A DNA stretch of 64,000 bases. Origin: Cyclobacterium marinum DSM 745. Its GTDB lineage: Bacteria; Bacteroidota; Bacteroidia; Cytophagales; Cyclobacteriaceae. The translations under genes and the position numbers were made by a program. The stretch is from the NCBI RefSeq assembly GCF_000222485.1, contig NC_015914.1, positions 4,446,001 through 4,510,000 on the forward strand. The letters are read 5' to 3'. Shown one piece after another: positions 18,471-27,511 of this stretch (the first letter of the stretch is position 1; the number at the start of each line of letters is the position of its first letter). The notes beneath the pieces are model-generated. The model did no database searches. It saw only the letters and a list, made by a program, of their open reading frames with translations, and had not been told where the DNA came from.

Positions 18471-19149
18471 AACTTTATTAATATTGGCAATTGGTTTTTT
18501 TACAACTTTTTGGGCCAATTTTTCTGAACCTAAGTTATTTGTAGTTGGAGATAGCATTTCTATGCAATATGGTCCATATTTGGAACAATACTTGGAGGGA
18601 GTTTATGCTTATGATAGAAAAAGAGAAGAGCCTTCAAATCCTGAAAGTACTGAAAAACCTAAATACGCCAATGGGGGTGATTCTGATAGGGTTTTGGCCT
18701 ATCTGCAAAACAAACTTAAAGCTCCGGATTTTCGGCCTGATGTATTGTTAATCAACTGCGGTCTTCATGACATTAAGACTGATGCGCAATCCGGAAAAAA
18801 GCAGGTAGGTTTAGAAGCTTACAAACAAAACCTTGAACAAATTTATGATTTGGTGGCTAAAAAAGGAATAAAAATGGTTTGGGTGAGAACCACTCCGGTA
18901 GACGATACTATGCACAATTCCAAACAGCAAACGTTCTATAGGTATGCTGCCGATGTGGCAAAGTACAATGAGGTTGCCGATGAAATATTTAAATCTCGGA
19001 ATGTTCCGATTATAGACCTGCATCAATTTACTTTAAATCTTGGGGATAACCTTTTTAAAGATCATGTTCATTTTGGAGAGGAGACCAGAGCCAAGCAAGG
19101 AGCTTTTATTGCTGGGTTTTTGAGTAACCTATCTCTTGTAGACAATTAA
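18454..19149 (+). CDS. Exported SGNH/GDSL-type esterase
   Basis: The ATG at 18454 gives a signal-peptide-like start (MILVNKTLLILAIGFFTTFWANF) inside the end of the patatin gene. An in-frame ATG at 18382 would add 24 residues with no signal and is rejected. The 231-residue protein has block I GDSIS (Ser34), an Asn-containing oxyanion block NCGLHD, and block V with D203 and H206 (DHVH). It should be a periplasmic or surface serine esterase acting on acyl groups of lipids or glycans. It is translationally coupled to the patatin. Confidence 0.85.
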   Translation: MILVNKTLLILAIGFFTTFWANFSEPKLFVVGDSISMQYGPYLEQYLEGVYAYDRKREEPSNPESTEKPKYANGGDSDRVLAYLQNKLKAPDFRPDVLLINCGLHDIKTDAQSGKKQVGLEAYKQNLEQIYDLVAKKGIKMVWVRTTPVDDTMHNSKQQTFYRYAADVAKYNEVADEIFKSRNVPIIDLHQFTLNLGDNLFKDHVHFGEETRAKQGAFIAGFLSNLSLVDN

Positions 19150-19204
19150 GAATTTGATACAACTATCGGTTGGCTGATTCCAAAATTCACAAAATTATAA
19201 ATAA

Positions 19205-19238
19205 ATCATAGATTCTTCTTTTAAAGTTGATCTATGAT
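19205..19238 (+). terminator. Stem-loop downstream of the SGNH gene
   Basis: ATCATAGAT (19205-19213) and ATCTATGAT (19230-19238) form a 9-base stem with a 16-base loop. It is followed by AGATTTTGTTTT. This is consistent with termination of the patatin/SGNH transcript before the aldo/keto reductase gene. Confidence 0.5.
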
Positions 19239-19275
19239 AGAGATTTTGTTTTATCAGAAGGTTTAAAGGAAAATA

Positions 19276-19283
19276 TAACTTTG
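19276..19283 (+). promoter_or_regulatory. Bacteroidota-type -7 box for the aldo/keto reductase gene
   Basis: TAACTTTG fits the TAnnTTTG -7 consensus and lies 56 bases before the start codon. The nearest upstream TTTG (19245-19248) is farther than the usual -33 spacing, so the call is moderate. Confidence 0.4.
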
Positions 19284-19339
19284 ACGAATGTCAAAACTGA
19301 ATAATCAACAAACTATTAATATAAAAATTAATAATAATT

Positions 19340-20332
19340 ATGGAAAATTATAAGTTGCCTCATGCAGATTTTGAAATTTCAAGATTGATTTTTGGATGTT
19401 GGGCAGTAGTAGGAGGTTTTAACTGGGGGCATCAAGACAAGAAAGACTCTTTGGATGCGATGCGTGAAGCATTTGACAATGGAATTTCTACATTTGATAC
19501 AGCGGAAGCTTATGGAAATGGAGCATCTGAAAATCTTTTGGCTGAAGCACTGGGTGATAAAAGACAAGATATCATTATTGCTTCTAAGGTAGGTCCTCAG
19601 GACTTTCTTCCAGAAAACGTTATTAAAGCCTGTGAAAAAGGGTTGAAGAATCTTAAAACAGATTATATTGACCTTTACCAATTGCATTGGCCAAATCCTG
19701 AAATACCTCTGGTAGACACTCTTGGCGCCCTTCAAAAGCTAAAAGATGATGGGAAAATTAGGGCATATGGTGTGTCAAATTTCGGAAATCAAAGTTTGGA
19801 TACTTGCAAAGACTCCGGCTTTACGATCAGTAGCAATCAAATGGCCTATAATTTAATTTTCAGGGCCATTGAGTTTAGCATCCTACCTCAATGCGTCAGT
19901 GATAATGTACCGATCTTATGTTACTCACCCATTATGCAAGGCTTACTTACCGGAAAATTTGCCTCTGCCGCTGAAGTTCCCGATGATAGGGCAAGAACAA
20001 GACACTTTACAAAAGATAGACCGCAAGCAAGGCATCAAGATGAAGGATGTGAAGCATTGACCTTTCAAACATTAAAGGAAATTAAAAAATTTGCCGATGA
20101 AAATGATGTCTCAATGGGAAACCTTAGCCTTGCATGGCTTTTGGCTCAAAAGGGTGTGGCTGCTCCCATTGTGGGCGGTAGAAATGCTGACCAGGTAAAG
20201 AAAAACTTAAAGACAATGGAGGTAAAACTAACGCCTGATATGATTAGTCATTTGAATGACATTACTCTTCCTCTTAAAGAAGAGTTGGGTAACAATGCTG
20301 ACCTGTGGGAATCTGTAAGCAGGGTGGTATAA
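19340..20332 (+). CDS. Aldo/keto reductase
   Basis: A 330-residue TIM-barrel NADP-dependent oxidoreductase. The catalytic tetrad is visible as D53 (FDTAEAYG), Y58, K83 (IIASKVG) and H116 (YQLHWPNP). No signal peptide, so cytoplasmic. The family reduces sugar aldehydes or ketones, or detoxifies carbonyls. Sequence does not set the substrate. It has its own promoter-like box and a strong terminator, so it is probably monocistronic. Confidence 0.9.
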   Translation: MENYKLPHADFEISRLIFGCWAVVGGFNWGHQDKKDSLDAMREAFDNGISTFDTAEAYGNGASENLLAEALGDKRQDIIIASKVGPQDFLPENVIKACEKGLKNLKTDYIDLYQLHWPNPEIPLVDTLGALQKLKDDGKIRAYGVSNFGNQSLDTCKDSGFTISSNQMAYNLIFRAIEFSILPQCVSDNVPILCYSPIMQGLLTGKFASAAEVPDDRARTRHFTKDRPQARHQDEGCEALTFQTLKEIKKFADENDVSMGNLSLAWLLAQKGVAAPIVGGRNADQVKKNLKTMEVKLTPDMISHLNDITLPLKEELGNNADLWESVSRVV

Positions 20333-20360
20333 TAGTTTATAAATAACACCTTTTAAGACT

Positions 20361-20407
20361 GGCCAATATTGATTTCTTTGAAATTAATATTGGCCATTAT
20401 TTTTTTT
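20361..20407. terminator. Strong Rho-independent terminator after the aldo/keto reductase
   Basis: GGCCAATATT (20361-20370) pairs with AATATTGGCC (20386-20395), with ATTT/AAAT extending the stem inward. The sequence ATTATTTTTTTT follows. Confidence 0.8.
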
Positions 20408-20964
20408 AGTTCATTCGTTTTTTTAATCCGGATGATACAATAGTTTTTGTCCACTCTGACAATAGTCAGGGGTGAAGCCTGTTCTATGGTTACGGTAAGT
20501 GTTACTATCGCAAAAGAAATATGCCTGATTGGAGATTTTAGCAAAATCCCACTATAGTGAAATTGTAAACAGCAACGAAGTAGCTGATTTCGAATCGATT
20601 TCAGTACATAATAGATTGTCTTTTGAGAATTTCGGTTTAACCTTTCCTACTTAATTATGCCAAGAAAGCACATAGGGTAGCAACTGTTCTTACCTAATTG
20701 AGGCATTTTTAGATAAGTGGTATTTAATTAAAAAATGACTGGATAAGCCTTTTTTTTAAAAAATCAATGTCATTCAACTATACTATTTTCGGTTCATAAA
20801 ATTTCATTTGGATTTATTGGGTGATTATGATAATTTATAAGGTGGAAAAAGTAAGTTTAATGGTTTTTTTACAAAATTGACTGTCTTACTACATAGCGGA
20901 ATAATTATTTGTAATAGAGTTTACCTAGCTGTTGAGCTGTTGAATTGAATTAACATTTGACTTT
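20408..20964. other. Intergenic region upstream of the sulfatase operon
   Basis: About 560 AT-rich bases with no credible gene; a short leftward frame at 20353-20544 runs through the terminator and is rejected. It presumably holds the promoter of the rightward sulfatase genes, but I see no exact TAnnTTTG box. Confidence 0.45.
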
Positions 20965-22440
20965 ATGTTGAGAAAATTTATTGTGTTTTTTATGATTGTT
21001 AGCCAAACATTCCATAGCTATGGTCAGCTGACAAAAAATACTTTAAAGAAGCCTAATATTCTGTTCATTATGGTGGATGATCTACGGCCAGAGTTGGCGT
21101 GCTATGGGCAATCTCATATAAAATCTCCCAATATTGATAGGTTGGCAAGAATGGGGCAGGTATTTAAGAGAGCTTATGTTAACTATCCTGTGTGTGGTCC
21201 CAGTAGGGCCATATTATTATCCGGTTTGTATGGTAGTCCTAATCGGTTTAATGGATGGAATTGTTCGCTAGATAAGGATGTCCCTGGAATTGTAAGCCTG
21301 CCCATGCATTTTAAAAATAACCATTACACTACAGTCTCTCTAGGAAAGGTTTTTAATAATTTTGATGATGGTAAAGGAAGTTGGGATGAAATCTGGAGAC
21401 CTGCACTGACAACAACTGAATGGGATTACCAATCGGAAGAAAGCATTGGAATTTTCAAAAAGCGCAATGAAAATAGGCAGTTCAATTCAGAACCAAGAAA
21501 TAACCAAAATCTACCCAAAAGAGGCCCTGCATTTGAAAACCCTAGGATTTCAGATGAGATCTATCAAGATGGAAAAATTGCTACTAAAGCAGTGGAAAAA
21601 TTACAACAATTTAAAGCCAACGGAGATGCATTCTTTTTAGCAGTTGGATTTAAAAAACCTCACTTACCATTTAATGCTCCCCAAAGATATTGGGAACTAT
21701 ATGATACAGCCGAGATTCAATTGCCTGATAATTTTTACCCCCCTCAAGAGGCGCCAAAAGAATCGCTTCATGAATACAGTGAACTTCGGGCCTATTCCAA
21801 TATTCCTGTAAATGGACCATTATCGGAAAACCTTTCAAAAAAGCTGATTCATGGCTACTATGCTAGTATAAGCTATGTAGATGCTCAAATTGGAAGGATG
21901 TTGGATGCAATGGAAAATCTTGGCTTGGAAGAGGAGACTATAGTGGTGTTGTGGGGAGACCATGGCTGGCAGTTGGGGGAACATGGGCTGTGGTGCAAGC
22001 ATTCCAATTTTAGCACCTCTTTACAAATACCCTTAATATTTAAAATTCCCGGTGAATCTGTTGGTGTGAAACATGAATCTCTGGTAGAAACGGTGGATAT
22101 TTTCCCTACTTTATGTGAATTGGCAAGTATTAAAGCACCTTTTCATGTGCAAGGCAAAAGCTTTGCAAGTCTGCTTAACGGTGAAAACTTTGTAGGAAAA
22201 GTGGCTTTGTATAGCAGGTCCAATTTGGGAGGAGAAACAGTGATTACTAAAACCCATTCCTATACGGAATTTTATAATAAAGCAGGGCAAGTCAAAGCCA
22301 ATATGTTATTTGATTTAACGATCGACCCAAACGAAAACCAAAATATTGTAGCGGATCAAGAAAAACAAGAAATCATTTCTGAAATGAGCAGAATGTTAAA
22401 ACATCATAAAGCCACCAGAGACAATATTGCCCTACCTTAA
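20965..22440 (+). CDS. Exported sulfatase, iduronate-2-sulfatase-like (S1 family)
   Basis: A 491-residue alkaline-phosphatase-fold sulfatase with a signal peptide ending near residue 20. VDDLRPELACYG supplies metal-binding D38/D39. The active-site motif C77-G-P-S-R81 carries the Cys that is oxidised to formylglycine. WGDHGWQLGEHG near residue 330 adds further metal ligands. RPELACYG, the CGPSR variant and SLGKVF resemble iduronate-2-sulfatases (S1_7-like); the subfamily is my inference. It should remove sulfate esters from a uronic-acid or related sugar in the periplasm. It needs a formylglycine-generating enzyme or anSME, neither of which is in this window. The next sulfatase starts 11 bases downstream. 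Confidence 0.92.
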   Translation: MLRKFIVFFMIVSQTFHSYGQLTKNTLKKPNILFIMVDDLRPELACYGQSHIKSPNIDRLARMGQVFKRAYVNYPVCGPSRAILLSGLYGSPNRFNGWNCSLDKDVPGIVSLPMHFKNNHYTTVSLGKVFNNFDDGKGSWDEIWRPALTTTEWDYQSEESIGIFKKRNENRQFNSEPRNNQNLPKRGPAFENPRISDEIYQDGKIATKAVEKLQQFKANGDAFFLAVGFKKPHLPFNAPQRYWELYDTAEIQLPDNFYPPQEAPKESLHEYSELRAYSNIPVNGPLSENLSKKLIHGYYASISYVDAQIGRMLDAMENLGLEEETIVVLWGDHGWQLGEHGLWCKHSNFSTSLQIPLIFKIPGESVGVKHESLVETVDIFPTLCELASIKAPFHVQGKSFASLLNGENFVGKVALYSRSNLGGETVITKTHSYTEFYNKAGQVKANMLFDLTIDPNENQNIVADQEKQEIISEMSRMLKHHKATRDNIALP

Positions 22441-22451
22441 ACGATAAAAAA

Positions 22452-23891
22452 ATGTACCTATTAAATATTATTGTGCAATGTAATAGAATGGCAGTATTCA
22501 TAACTCTAATAGTGGTATTATTAGGATGTAAAGGCGAAAAGAATAATGTATCTGTTCTTAGCAAGTCTGCTCCCAATATTGTGTTTGTATTGGTTGATGA
22601 CCTACGTTGGGATGAATTTGGCCTTGGAGGTCATAATTATATTCAAACGCCTAATATTGACAAGTTGGCCGAAAAAGCAGTTGTATTTAAGAATGCCTTT
22701 GCTACCACCCCTTTATGCTCTCCAAGTAGGGCAAGTTTTTTAACAGGAAAGTATGCCTTTGCTCATGGAATCTTAGACAATACAGATAGAAGCATTTTAA
22801 GCCATCAATTGCAAACCTTTCCTGCAAAATTACAACAGGAGGGTTACGAAACCGCTTTTATAGGAAAATGGCACATGGGGAACGACAATACACCAAGACT
22901 AGGATTTAACAAATGGGTGGCGCTAAAAGGACAAGGAAAAGCGATTGATCCGGAATTTAATGTAGACGGATCAGAAAGTCATCGTGAAGGATATGTTACC
23001 GATATTTTAACGGCCTATGCACTTGAATTTATAAATGAAAAGCGCAATAAACCTTTTTTATTATACCTTTCACATAAGGGCTTACATCCAAATCTTCATC
23101 AAGATGCTTCAGGCATGGTCACCAATATTGGAGAAGGTAGTTTTGTCCCTGCCAAGCGGCATAAGGGTAAATACAAAGATGCTATTTTTAATCGACGACC
23201 AAATGCCTTCATTACTCCTCAAGATAAGCCTGCATTGATGCGGGAAATAGATGGCTTGCCGAAATTAGGCAAAGCTACAGCTACCAAAGAGGAAGTGATT
23301 AGAAGTCGTGCGGAAATGTTAATGGCCATTGATGAGGGCTTGGGAGAAATTTTAGGTTTGCTTCAAAGTAAAAAGTTGGATGAAAATACGATTGTCGTTT
23401 TTACAGGAGATCATGGCTATTTTTATGGAGAGCATGGTTTAAATGAAGAAAGGCGATTGGCATATGAAGAATCCTTACGGATTCCGTTAATCTTCAGGTA
23501 TCCTCCACTCACAGAAAAAGGATTCGAAGTAGATCAAATGGCTTTGAATATAGATTTAGCTCCCACCTTACTTGACTTTGCAGGAGTGAAAGAAGATAGC
23601 TTGATGGATGGACGTTCTCTAAAACCTCTAATTAAGGGGAAAGAGCCGGATAATTGGAGGACCTCTTTTTTTATGGAATACTATTCGGATAAAGTTTGGC
23701 CAAGGATGGTTAATATGGGGTATAGAGGTATTCGATCTACTGACTTAAAATACATTCAATATACTGATCTTGAGGACATGAATGAATTGTATGATTTAAA
23801 GAAAGATCCTTATGAATTGAATAATATCATCGATGATCCTACCTATCAAGATAGATTAAAAGAAATAAAAGCTAACCTAAATAGTTATTAA
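22452..23891 (+). CDS. Lipoprotein sulfatase (S1 family)
   Basis: A 479-residue sulfatase with a lipoprotein-type leader (MAVFITLIVVLLGC, Cys26). The ATG at 22452 is kept because it places Arg12 before the hydrophobic core. VLVDDLRWDEFG gives metal ligands, and C89-S-P-S-R93 is the canonical formylglycine motif. TGDHGYFYGEHGL lies in the second half. It differs in active-site context from the preceding sulfatase, so the pair probably remove sulfates at different positions. The downstream ceramidase-fold gene starts after a single base, so the three genes are one operon. Confidence 0.92.
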   Translation: MYLLNIIVQCNRMAVFITLIVVLLGCKGEKNNVSVLSKSAPNIVFVLVDDLRWDEFGLGGHNYIQTPNIDKLAEKAVVFKNAFATTPLCSPSRASFLTGKYAFAHGILDNTDRSILSHQLQTFPAKLQQEGYETAFIGKWHMGNDNTPRLGFNKWVALKGQGKAIDPEFNVDGSESHREGYVTDILTAYALEFINEKRNKPFLLYLSHKGLHPNLHQDASGMVTNIGEGSFVPAKRHKGKYKDAIFNRRPNAFITPQDKPALMREIDGLPKLGKATATKEEVIRSRAEMLMAIDEGLGEILGLLQSKKLDENTIVVFTGDHGYFYGEHGLNEERRLAYEESLRIPLIFRYPPLTEKGFEVDQMALNIDLAPTLLDFAGVKEDSLMDGRSLKPLIKGKEPDNWRTSFFMEYYSDKVWPRMVNMGYRGIRSTDLKYIQYTDLEDMNELYDLKKDPYELNNIIDDPTYQDRLKEIKANLNSY

Positions 23892-23892
23892 A

Positions 23893-25284
23893 ATGTTAAA
23901 TTTGAAGGAGTTAATGCCCCTCCTTTGGGCTTTATTCTTAATAAATCCCCTTACCGGCCTTGGGCAATCAGAAGTCCTAAAAATAGGCGCTGCATCGATA
24001 GTTATTTCGCCGGAACTGAACAGCTGGGTTCAAGGAGCAGGTGTACCCAAAAAAGCCACAAAGGTTAGAGATGACCTAGAAGCCAATGGGCTTTATTTAT
24101 CGAAGGGAGGATTTCAAGTGCTTTTGGTCAGTTGTGATTTAGTAGGCATGGAACCCGCATTGAATATAAGACTACGTGAAGCCATGGGTGTGGCTACAGG
24201 GATTATGCCTAGAGATATATTGATTTCATCTACTCATACCCATGGAGGTCCATCATTAGTGAAAACCAACTATTTGATGCCATTGGATACAGCTTATATT
24301 GAAAGCTTGATCCCACGGATGGTGTCAATGGCAAAAGAAGCGGTCAAAAATGCAGTACCGGGAAAAATCGGCTGGGCTGAAGGTAAAGCCCAGATAGGAT
24401 ACAACCGTCGCCTAACTTGGGCAGATGGGACCCATTCCATGCATGGTGATGCTGGAAGAGCAGATTTTGCAGGTTTGGAAGGTCCGGATGACCCTCAGCA
24501 TTTGGCCTTGTTCGCTGCAGACCTTAAGGGAAACCTTTTGTCAATCCTTTACCATAATACCACCCATCCCACCATTTTTTATGCCGATGGGGTGTTTTCT
24601 TCAGATTTTCCGGGGGAAGTAAGAAAGACTTTTAGAGAAAATTTCACAGATAACATTCCCGTCCTGTTTCTCAATGGCGCACAAGGAGATATCAGTATGG
24701 AAAATATGCTAGATAAAAAGGCTGAGTCTGATGAAGAGAAAATGGCAAGAATTACTGAGTTGGTGGTAAGGGAGACCATGCGGCTTTATAAAACCATAAC
24801 TTATGAAACCAACCCAAAGCTGGCGCATGAGTACCATGATTTAAAAGTAAAGGTAAGATTACCTGATACCGGTACACTTATCAAGTCTCAAGAAATTCTT
24901 GAACGAATTGATGAAGGTGAACCTATTCGGGGCATGGAAATGATAATGGCCTTTGGAACGGTGCATCTCCAAAGAACTTTTGGTGAAAACCCATTTGATG
25001 TTTTGCCTGTTCATGCCCTAAAAATTGGAGAGCTTGCCGTGGTAACTCAACCTTGTGAGTTGTTTAGTCAATTTGGTCTTGACATTAAAAGAAGGAGCCC
25101 GGGTAAGAGTACAATTGTGGTGGGCATGACAGATGGATACAACGGTTATTGTCCTACCATCTATGGTTTACTTGGTGGGGGGTATTCCGGCTCCCCCATA
25201 AGCTGGACTCGTTTGGAACCCGAAGCTGGATATAAAATTGTAGATACAGCAGCAATTTTACTAAATAAAGTATGGGCCAAATAA
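23893..25284 (+). CDS. Neutral-ceramidase-fold amidohydrolase, most canonical copy
   Basis: A 463-residue exported protein (signal peptide to about residue 24, TGLGQ). It matches the catalytic domain of neutral/alkaline ceramidases: STHTH with H115/H117, a second metal His H225 in TTHPT, GDIS with the predicted nucleophile S268, a Glu in QPCELF, and a Tyr in GYCPT. The C-terminal Ig-like domain of true ceramidases is missing. Unlike the four tandem copies at 47-53 kb it keeps His-Pro-Thr and Ser. It probably hydrolyses an N-acyl amide, but ceramide is unlikely to be the substrate in a sulfatase operon. An N-acyl amino sugar or glycoconjugate is a guess. Confidence 0.82.
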   Translation: MLNLKELMPLLWALFLINPLTGLGQSEVLKIGAASIVISPELNSWVQGAGVPKKATKVRDDLEANGLYLSKGGFQVLLVSCDLVGMEPALNIRLREAMGVATGIMPRDILISSTHTHGGPSLVKTNYLMPLDTAYIESLIPRMVSMAKEAVKNAVPGKIGWAEGKAQIGYNRRLTWADGTHSMHGDAGRADFAGLEGPDDPQHLALFAADLKGNLLSILYHNTTHPTIFYADGVFSSDFPGEVRKTFRENFTDNIPVLFLNGAQGDISMENMLDKKAESDEEKMARITELVVRETMRLYKTITYETNPKLAHEYHDLKVKVRLPDTGTLIKSQEILERIDEGEPIRGMEMIMAFGTVHLQRTFGENPFDVLPVHALKIGELAVVTQPCELFSQFGLDIKRRSPGKSTIVVGMTDGYNGYCPTIYGLLGGGYSGSPISWTRLEPEAGYKIVDTAAILLNKVWAK

Positions 25285-25373
25285 GGGTGTAATTATAAGG
25301 TATTTGTAATTTTATTTTGATGGAAATAGATTAAATTAGGTGATTATGAATATTTAGTGAAATAACCTTCAAA

Positions 25374-25976
25374 ATGATCGAATCTAAAAAGTATATAGAG
25401 ACTTTGGATCGATCCAAAGAGGATCGATATTGGGAGCTGATTATGGAAGGTGATAAGTCAGGATTGGAGGGTATGTTCAGTCTTTATGCTTATGAATTAA
25501 TGGCTTATGGATTAAAGATAAATGCAGACAGAGAACTTGTAAAGGATTGTATTCAGGACCTATTTATTGACTTATGGAAATATCGAGAAAATAACAGAAA
25601 GGTTGACCATGTCAAAAATTATATTTTTAAGGTGCTTTCAAATAAGATCAGAAAAGAAATTAAAGCCAGAGTGAAAAGAAGGGAGGTTGAGCAGCTGATG
25701 CATCCAGATGGATTAGAATCTCAGATGCCTGGTCCAGAAAGCAATATTGAATTCACTGAAGAAAAATCCAATTCCAAGTTACAATCAGCTTTAAAATTAC
25801 TGCCCTTAAGGCAAAGACAAGTAGTTATTTATGTGTTTCTAGAAAATATTCCTCATAAGCAAATTGCTAAAATTATGGGAATTAATGTTCAGTCGGTATA
25901 CACCTTAACCTGGAAAGCAATAAATAACCTTCGCAAATTAATGGTCTTTTTATTGTTTTTTTTGTTGGCTAAATAA
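25374..25976 (+). CDS. ECF RNA polymerase sigma factor
   Basis: A 200-residue sigma factor. Region 2 is visible around residues 25-75 (GMFSLYAYELMAYG and CIQDLFIDLWKYR). Region 4 is near 140-185 (LPLRQRQVVIYVFLENIPHKQIAKIM). This is the type that Bacteroidota pair with FecR anti-sigma factors and STN-domain SusC receptors. It should activate the downstream SusCD operon, and perhaps other units of the locus, when substrate engages SusC. The FecR gene follows after 289 bases. Confidence 0.9.
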   Translation: MIESKKYIETLDRSKEDRYWELIMEGDKSGLEGMFSLYAYELMAYGLKINADRELVKDCIQDLFIDLWKYRENNRKVDHVKNYIFKVLSNKIRKEIKARVKRREVEQLMHPDGLESQMPGPESNIEFTEEKSNSKLQSALKLLPLRQRQVVIYVFLENIPHKQIAKIMGINVQSVYTLTWKAINNLRKLMVFLLFFLLAK

Positions 25977-26265
25977 ATCTTCATTTATCCAGAAATGTAC
26001 AATAAGTTTCCTGCTAAAATCAATTCATAAACAGTAACTTAATTGCAGTTTTCGATTTCATCACAGGGATGATGTAGTAAAACATCCAACAGCATGATTT
26101 ACTTTTGACTGCACAACTCCCTAGGAAAACTCAGGCAATCCTATTGCCTTATCCTCCCTGAACTTCATTTTTTAAATTTTCAAATCAAGTAGAAAAAAAA
26201 TAAAATTTTTTCCTCCGGAAGGATAGAATTTGGCAATTTCTGACACATGTCTATGAAAATGCACC

Positions 26266-27372
26266 ATGATGAATAATTTAAATGAAAATGTAATAGACTT
26301 AATTTTGAATGAAGAGTTCAGAAAATGGGTCTTGGCTTCCAATTTAGCGTCTGATAGAATTTGGAGAAATTCACTCTCTAAAGACCAAATTTTAGCAAAG
26401 GATGTGGAAGAGGCAAAAAATATTATCCGCGATCTGTTAATAGATCAGGATCCGCTTCAGTCTGCAGAATTTGATGAGATGTGGAAATTCATTGATAGCC
26501 ATACTTTTGAAACAACTTTGGGTTTTAAGGAAAAAAGAATAAGCCCAAATAAACCTTTACCTCAATCAGTTCAAGAGCAAAATAGTAAATCAACACCAAT
26601 TTCACATGTTTTCACAAGCTATCTTAGAGTTGCCGTGATTTTGTTGTTATTGCTAGGTGTAGGGTATCTCTTATTAAATGATCTACAGCCCAATATGGAT
26701 ACTGAGGGGTCTACAACGGCGTCTGTCAAAACCTATCAAGCCCCTCCCGGCATAAAGTCAAGGATCACTCTACAAGATGGAACAAAAGTCATTCTTAATT
26801 CAGGTAGCATATTGACTTATAATGATAATGTAGATCAAAAAAGAAGAGAAATTTATTTAGAAGGAGAGGCATTTTTTGATGTGTACCCCAATCCTGAAAA
26901 ACCTTTAACAGTTACTGCTGCTGAGGTTAGTACCACTGCCATTGGGACTTCTTTTAATATTAAAGCTTTTGAAAATGAAGATGTAAAAGTGGCCTTGGTC
27001 ACAGGTAAGGTAGCTATTGGAATCCCCGGAATAGGAGTAGACAGCATAATGTTAAAGGAAAGGGAAGTTTTAAACATTCCTCATGAAAATGGTAGAGTTA
27101 GCAAAATAGCTTTTGATGAAGATGAAGTATTAGGATGGACTAGAAAGTTAATTGTTTTTGATAATACAGCTTTTTCAGAAGCGATTAGAGTTTTAGAAAA
27201 CTGGTATGGTGTATCATTTGAGCTTTATAATATGCCCCAAGAAAACCTGAATATTTCCGGGAAATTTCAAGATGAAACCCTTAAAAATGTAATGGAAGGC
27301 TTGAAGCATACCCTTCAAATCGATTACAGTATAATTGGAGAGACGGTAACAATTGAATTCAAAAGTCAATGA
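26266..27372 (+). CDS. FecR-type anti-sigma factor
   Basis: A 368-residue inner-membrane protein. The N-terminal cytoplasmic part binds the sigma factor. One membrane helix lies at about 124-141 (AVILLLLLGVGYLLL). The periplasmic FecR domain follows (LQDGTKVILNSGS, EGEAFFDV, TSFNIKAF, TGKV) and a C-terminal DUF4974-like domain (DNTAFSEAIRVLENWYGV). It holds the ECF sigma factor until the SusC plug/STN domain signals. The order ECF, FecR, SusC, SusD is the standard trans-envelope cassette. Confidence 0.92.
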   Translation: MMNNLNENVIDLILNEEFRKWVLASNLASDRIWRNSLSKDQILAKDVEEAKNIIRDLLIDQDPLQSAEFDEMWKFIDSHTFETTLGFKEKRISPNKPLPQSVQEQNSKSTPISHVFTSYLRVAVILLLLLGVGYLLLNDLQPNMDTEGSTTASVKTYQAPPGIKSRITLQDGTKVILNSGSILTYNDNVDQKRREIYLEGEAFFDVYPNPEKPLTVTAAEVSTTAIGTSFNIKAFENEDVKVALVTGKVAIGIPGIGVDSIMLKEREVLNIPHENGRVSKIAFDEDEVLGWTRKLIVFDNTAFSEAIRVLENWYGVSFELYNMPQENLNISGKFQDETLKNVMEGLKHTLQIDYSIIGETVTIEFKSQ

Positions 27373-27511
27373 CAATAATAGGTGAGATAATAAAAGTGAT
27401 TTGGTAAAAGGGGTTTCTCTCCAAGGCAAAGAAAAAACTCATTATCAAATTTGCTAATGTTTTTATCACCTGAATTATTCAATTAATAAATTAACAAAAA
27501 CCCAAAATTGT

